This document shows, in pieces, positions 6,935-7,512 of a stretch of 7,512 nt of DNA. The notes beneath the pieces were generated by a model. The model was not told the origin of the DNA, did no database searches, and was given only the letters and a program-made list of their open reading frames with translations. The DNA is taken from assembly GCA_937967705.1 (NCBI GenBank), contig CALCJG010000459.1, forward strand, positions 1-7,512. The letters run 5' to 3'. The stretch comes from an uncultured Spirochaetia bacterium. GTDB lineage: Bacteria; Spirochaetota; UBA4802; JAGODF01. How positions within the stretch are numbered: position 1 is the stretch's first letter; every line of letters starts with the position of its first letter. A program made the position numbers and the translations under genes.

Positions 6935-7512
6935 TGGTTTTGCATGGGATTTTTCCTGTTTGACGTTAATTGTCCGCTGTTCGGGTTGAACGCGGCCCAG
7001 GAGATACTTGGCCAGGAGCCGGGACATGCCCATGATGCTCAGGCTCGGGGGCGATCCCGGCGACTGGGGGAAGACGCTTGCGTCGCAGACGTAGAGGTTC
7101 TCGAACTCAGAGCGGAAGGATCGGTCTACGTACCGGCCCATCACGATGGTGCCCCCGGGATGGCCCCCGGCCCAGCGTAGTTCCGAAAGGCTCTTCTCCT
7201 TCACGCCGGCGCGGATCATGATATCCCGGGCCACCGAGAGGCCCCGGTTCATGCGCCGGATGTCGTTTTCCGTCATCGGTTTGCTGGTCCGCTCGTCGGC
7301 AAAGATCTCGCCCCGGTCGTCCTCGGCCAGTTTGACGAAGAGGCCCATCCCCCTCCGGACATAGGGGAACTTGTACCAGTTTTCCAGCATCACACCGGGG
7401 CGCACAAGGTTCATGACGCACCAGGTTCCCCAGGCGCCGCTGTTGCCGATCATGAAACCCTCGCTGTCGGCGCAGTGTTCGATGGCGTGGGTGAAGGTCT
7501 GATCGCCCCACC
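6932..7512 (-). CDS. GMC-family FAD oxidoreductase, C-terminal part (5' end outside window)
   Basis: The last 192 residues of a glucose-methanol-choline family oxidoreductase are visible. The frame stays open to the right edge, reading WGDQTFTHAIEHCADSEGF before the first internal Met at 7453. The C-terminal GMC signature is clear: AGGHPGGTIVMG, then FENLYVCDASVFPQSPGSPPSLSIMGMSRLLAKYLL, which closes the FAD site and holds catalytic residues. The His in HPGGT (codon 7160-7162) aligns with the active-site His in the HPLGG motif of bacterial cholesterol oxidase. The second catalytic position, usually Asn or His in the NPxxT region, appears replaced because the sequence reads GSPPSLS. Known members oxidise alcohols, sterols or sugars, passing electrons to oxygen or an acceptor. 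The N-terminal Rossmann motif is outside the window, so substrate class and any signal peptide cannot be judged. It is the most upstream visible gene of the minus-strand cluster. Confidence 0.9.
   Translation of the reverse strand, partial: WGDQTFTHAIEHCADSEGFMIGNSGAWGTWCVMNLVRPGVMLENWYKFPYVRRGMGLFVKLAEDDRGEIFADERTSKPMTENDIRRMNRGLSVARDIMIRAGVKEKSLSELRWAGGHPGGTIVMGRYVDRSFRSEFENLYVCDASVFPQSPGSPPSLSIMGMSRLLAKYLLGRVQPEQRTINVKQEKSHAKP

Noticed and set aside
6431..7180. 249-codon open frame on the plus strand over the 4-TM and GMC genes
   Set aside because: It crosses two genes and their junction on the other strand, and its composition is that of an antisense shadow.

Overview
The window is about 7.5 kb of compact, moderately GC-rich bacterial chromosome with seven protein-coding genes. 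Two of them are cut by the window edges. No RNA gene, insertion sequence, CRISPR array or phage gene was seen. The Gram-negative character is suggested by a lipoprotein with a CsgG/FlgO-type domain. A 7TM-DISM-like receptor fused to a SpoIIE/RsbU phosphatase, a long acyl-CoA dehydrogenase with the extra C-terminal domain, and a GMC oxidoreductase beside a nitroreductase-ferredoxin fusion would fit a spirochaete (Leptospira-like) or a deltaproteobacterium (Desulfobacterota, Syntrophus-like). This placement is inference from gene content; no marker gene is present.

Left part, plus strand: the 3' end of an acyl-CoA dehydrogenase gene (fatty-acid or other acyl-CoA oxidation) is closed by a near-perfect intrinsic terminator. 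A putative promoter follows, then a 666-residue membrane-bound signalling phosphatase (signal peptide, extracytoplasmic sandwich-like domain, seven membrane spans, coiled coil, SpoIIE/RsbU PP2C domain). A LysE/RhtB-type exporter follows 66 nt later on the same strand.

Right part, minus strand: read in the direction of transcription, the order is a GMC oxidoreductase (5' end outside the window), a four-span membrane protein, a nitroreductase fused to a two-cluster ferredoxin domain, a CsgG/FlgO-like lipoprotein, and a small coiled-coil protein. The first three are closely spaced (9 and 55 nt) and look like one operon for a membrane-associated redox step. The lipoprotein and coiled-coil genes come after a 187-nt spacer and may have their own promoter. 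The two halves of the window meet tail to tail, with only 4 nt between the exporter stop and the coiled-coil gene stop.

The most interesting point is the GMC / 4-TM / nitroreductase-ferredoxin cluster. It combines an FAD enzyme of the alcohol-oxidising type with an FMN enzyme carrying eight intact cluster cysteines at its C-terminus, and its substrate is not evident. No stretch longer than 300 nt lacks a gene. The longest spacers are 1010-1240 (terminator, promoter, leader) and 5172-5358 (AT-rich upstream region of the lipoprotein gene).
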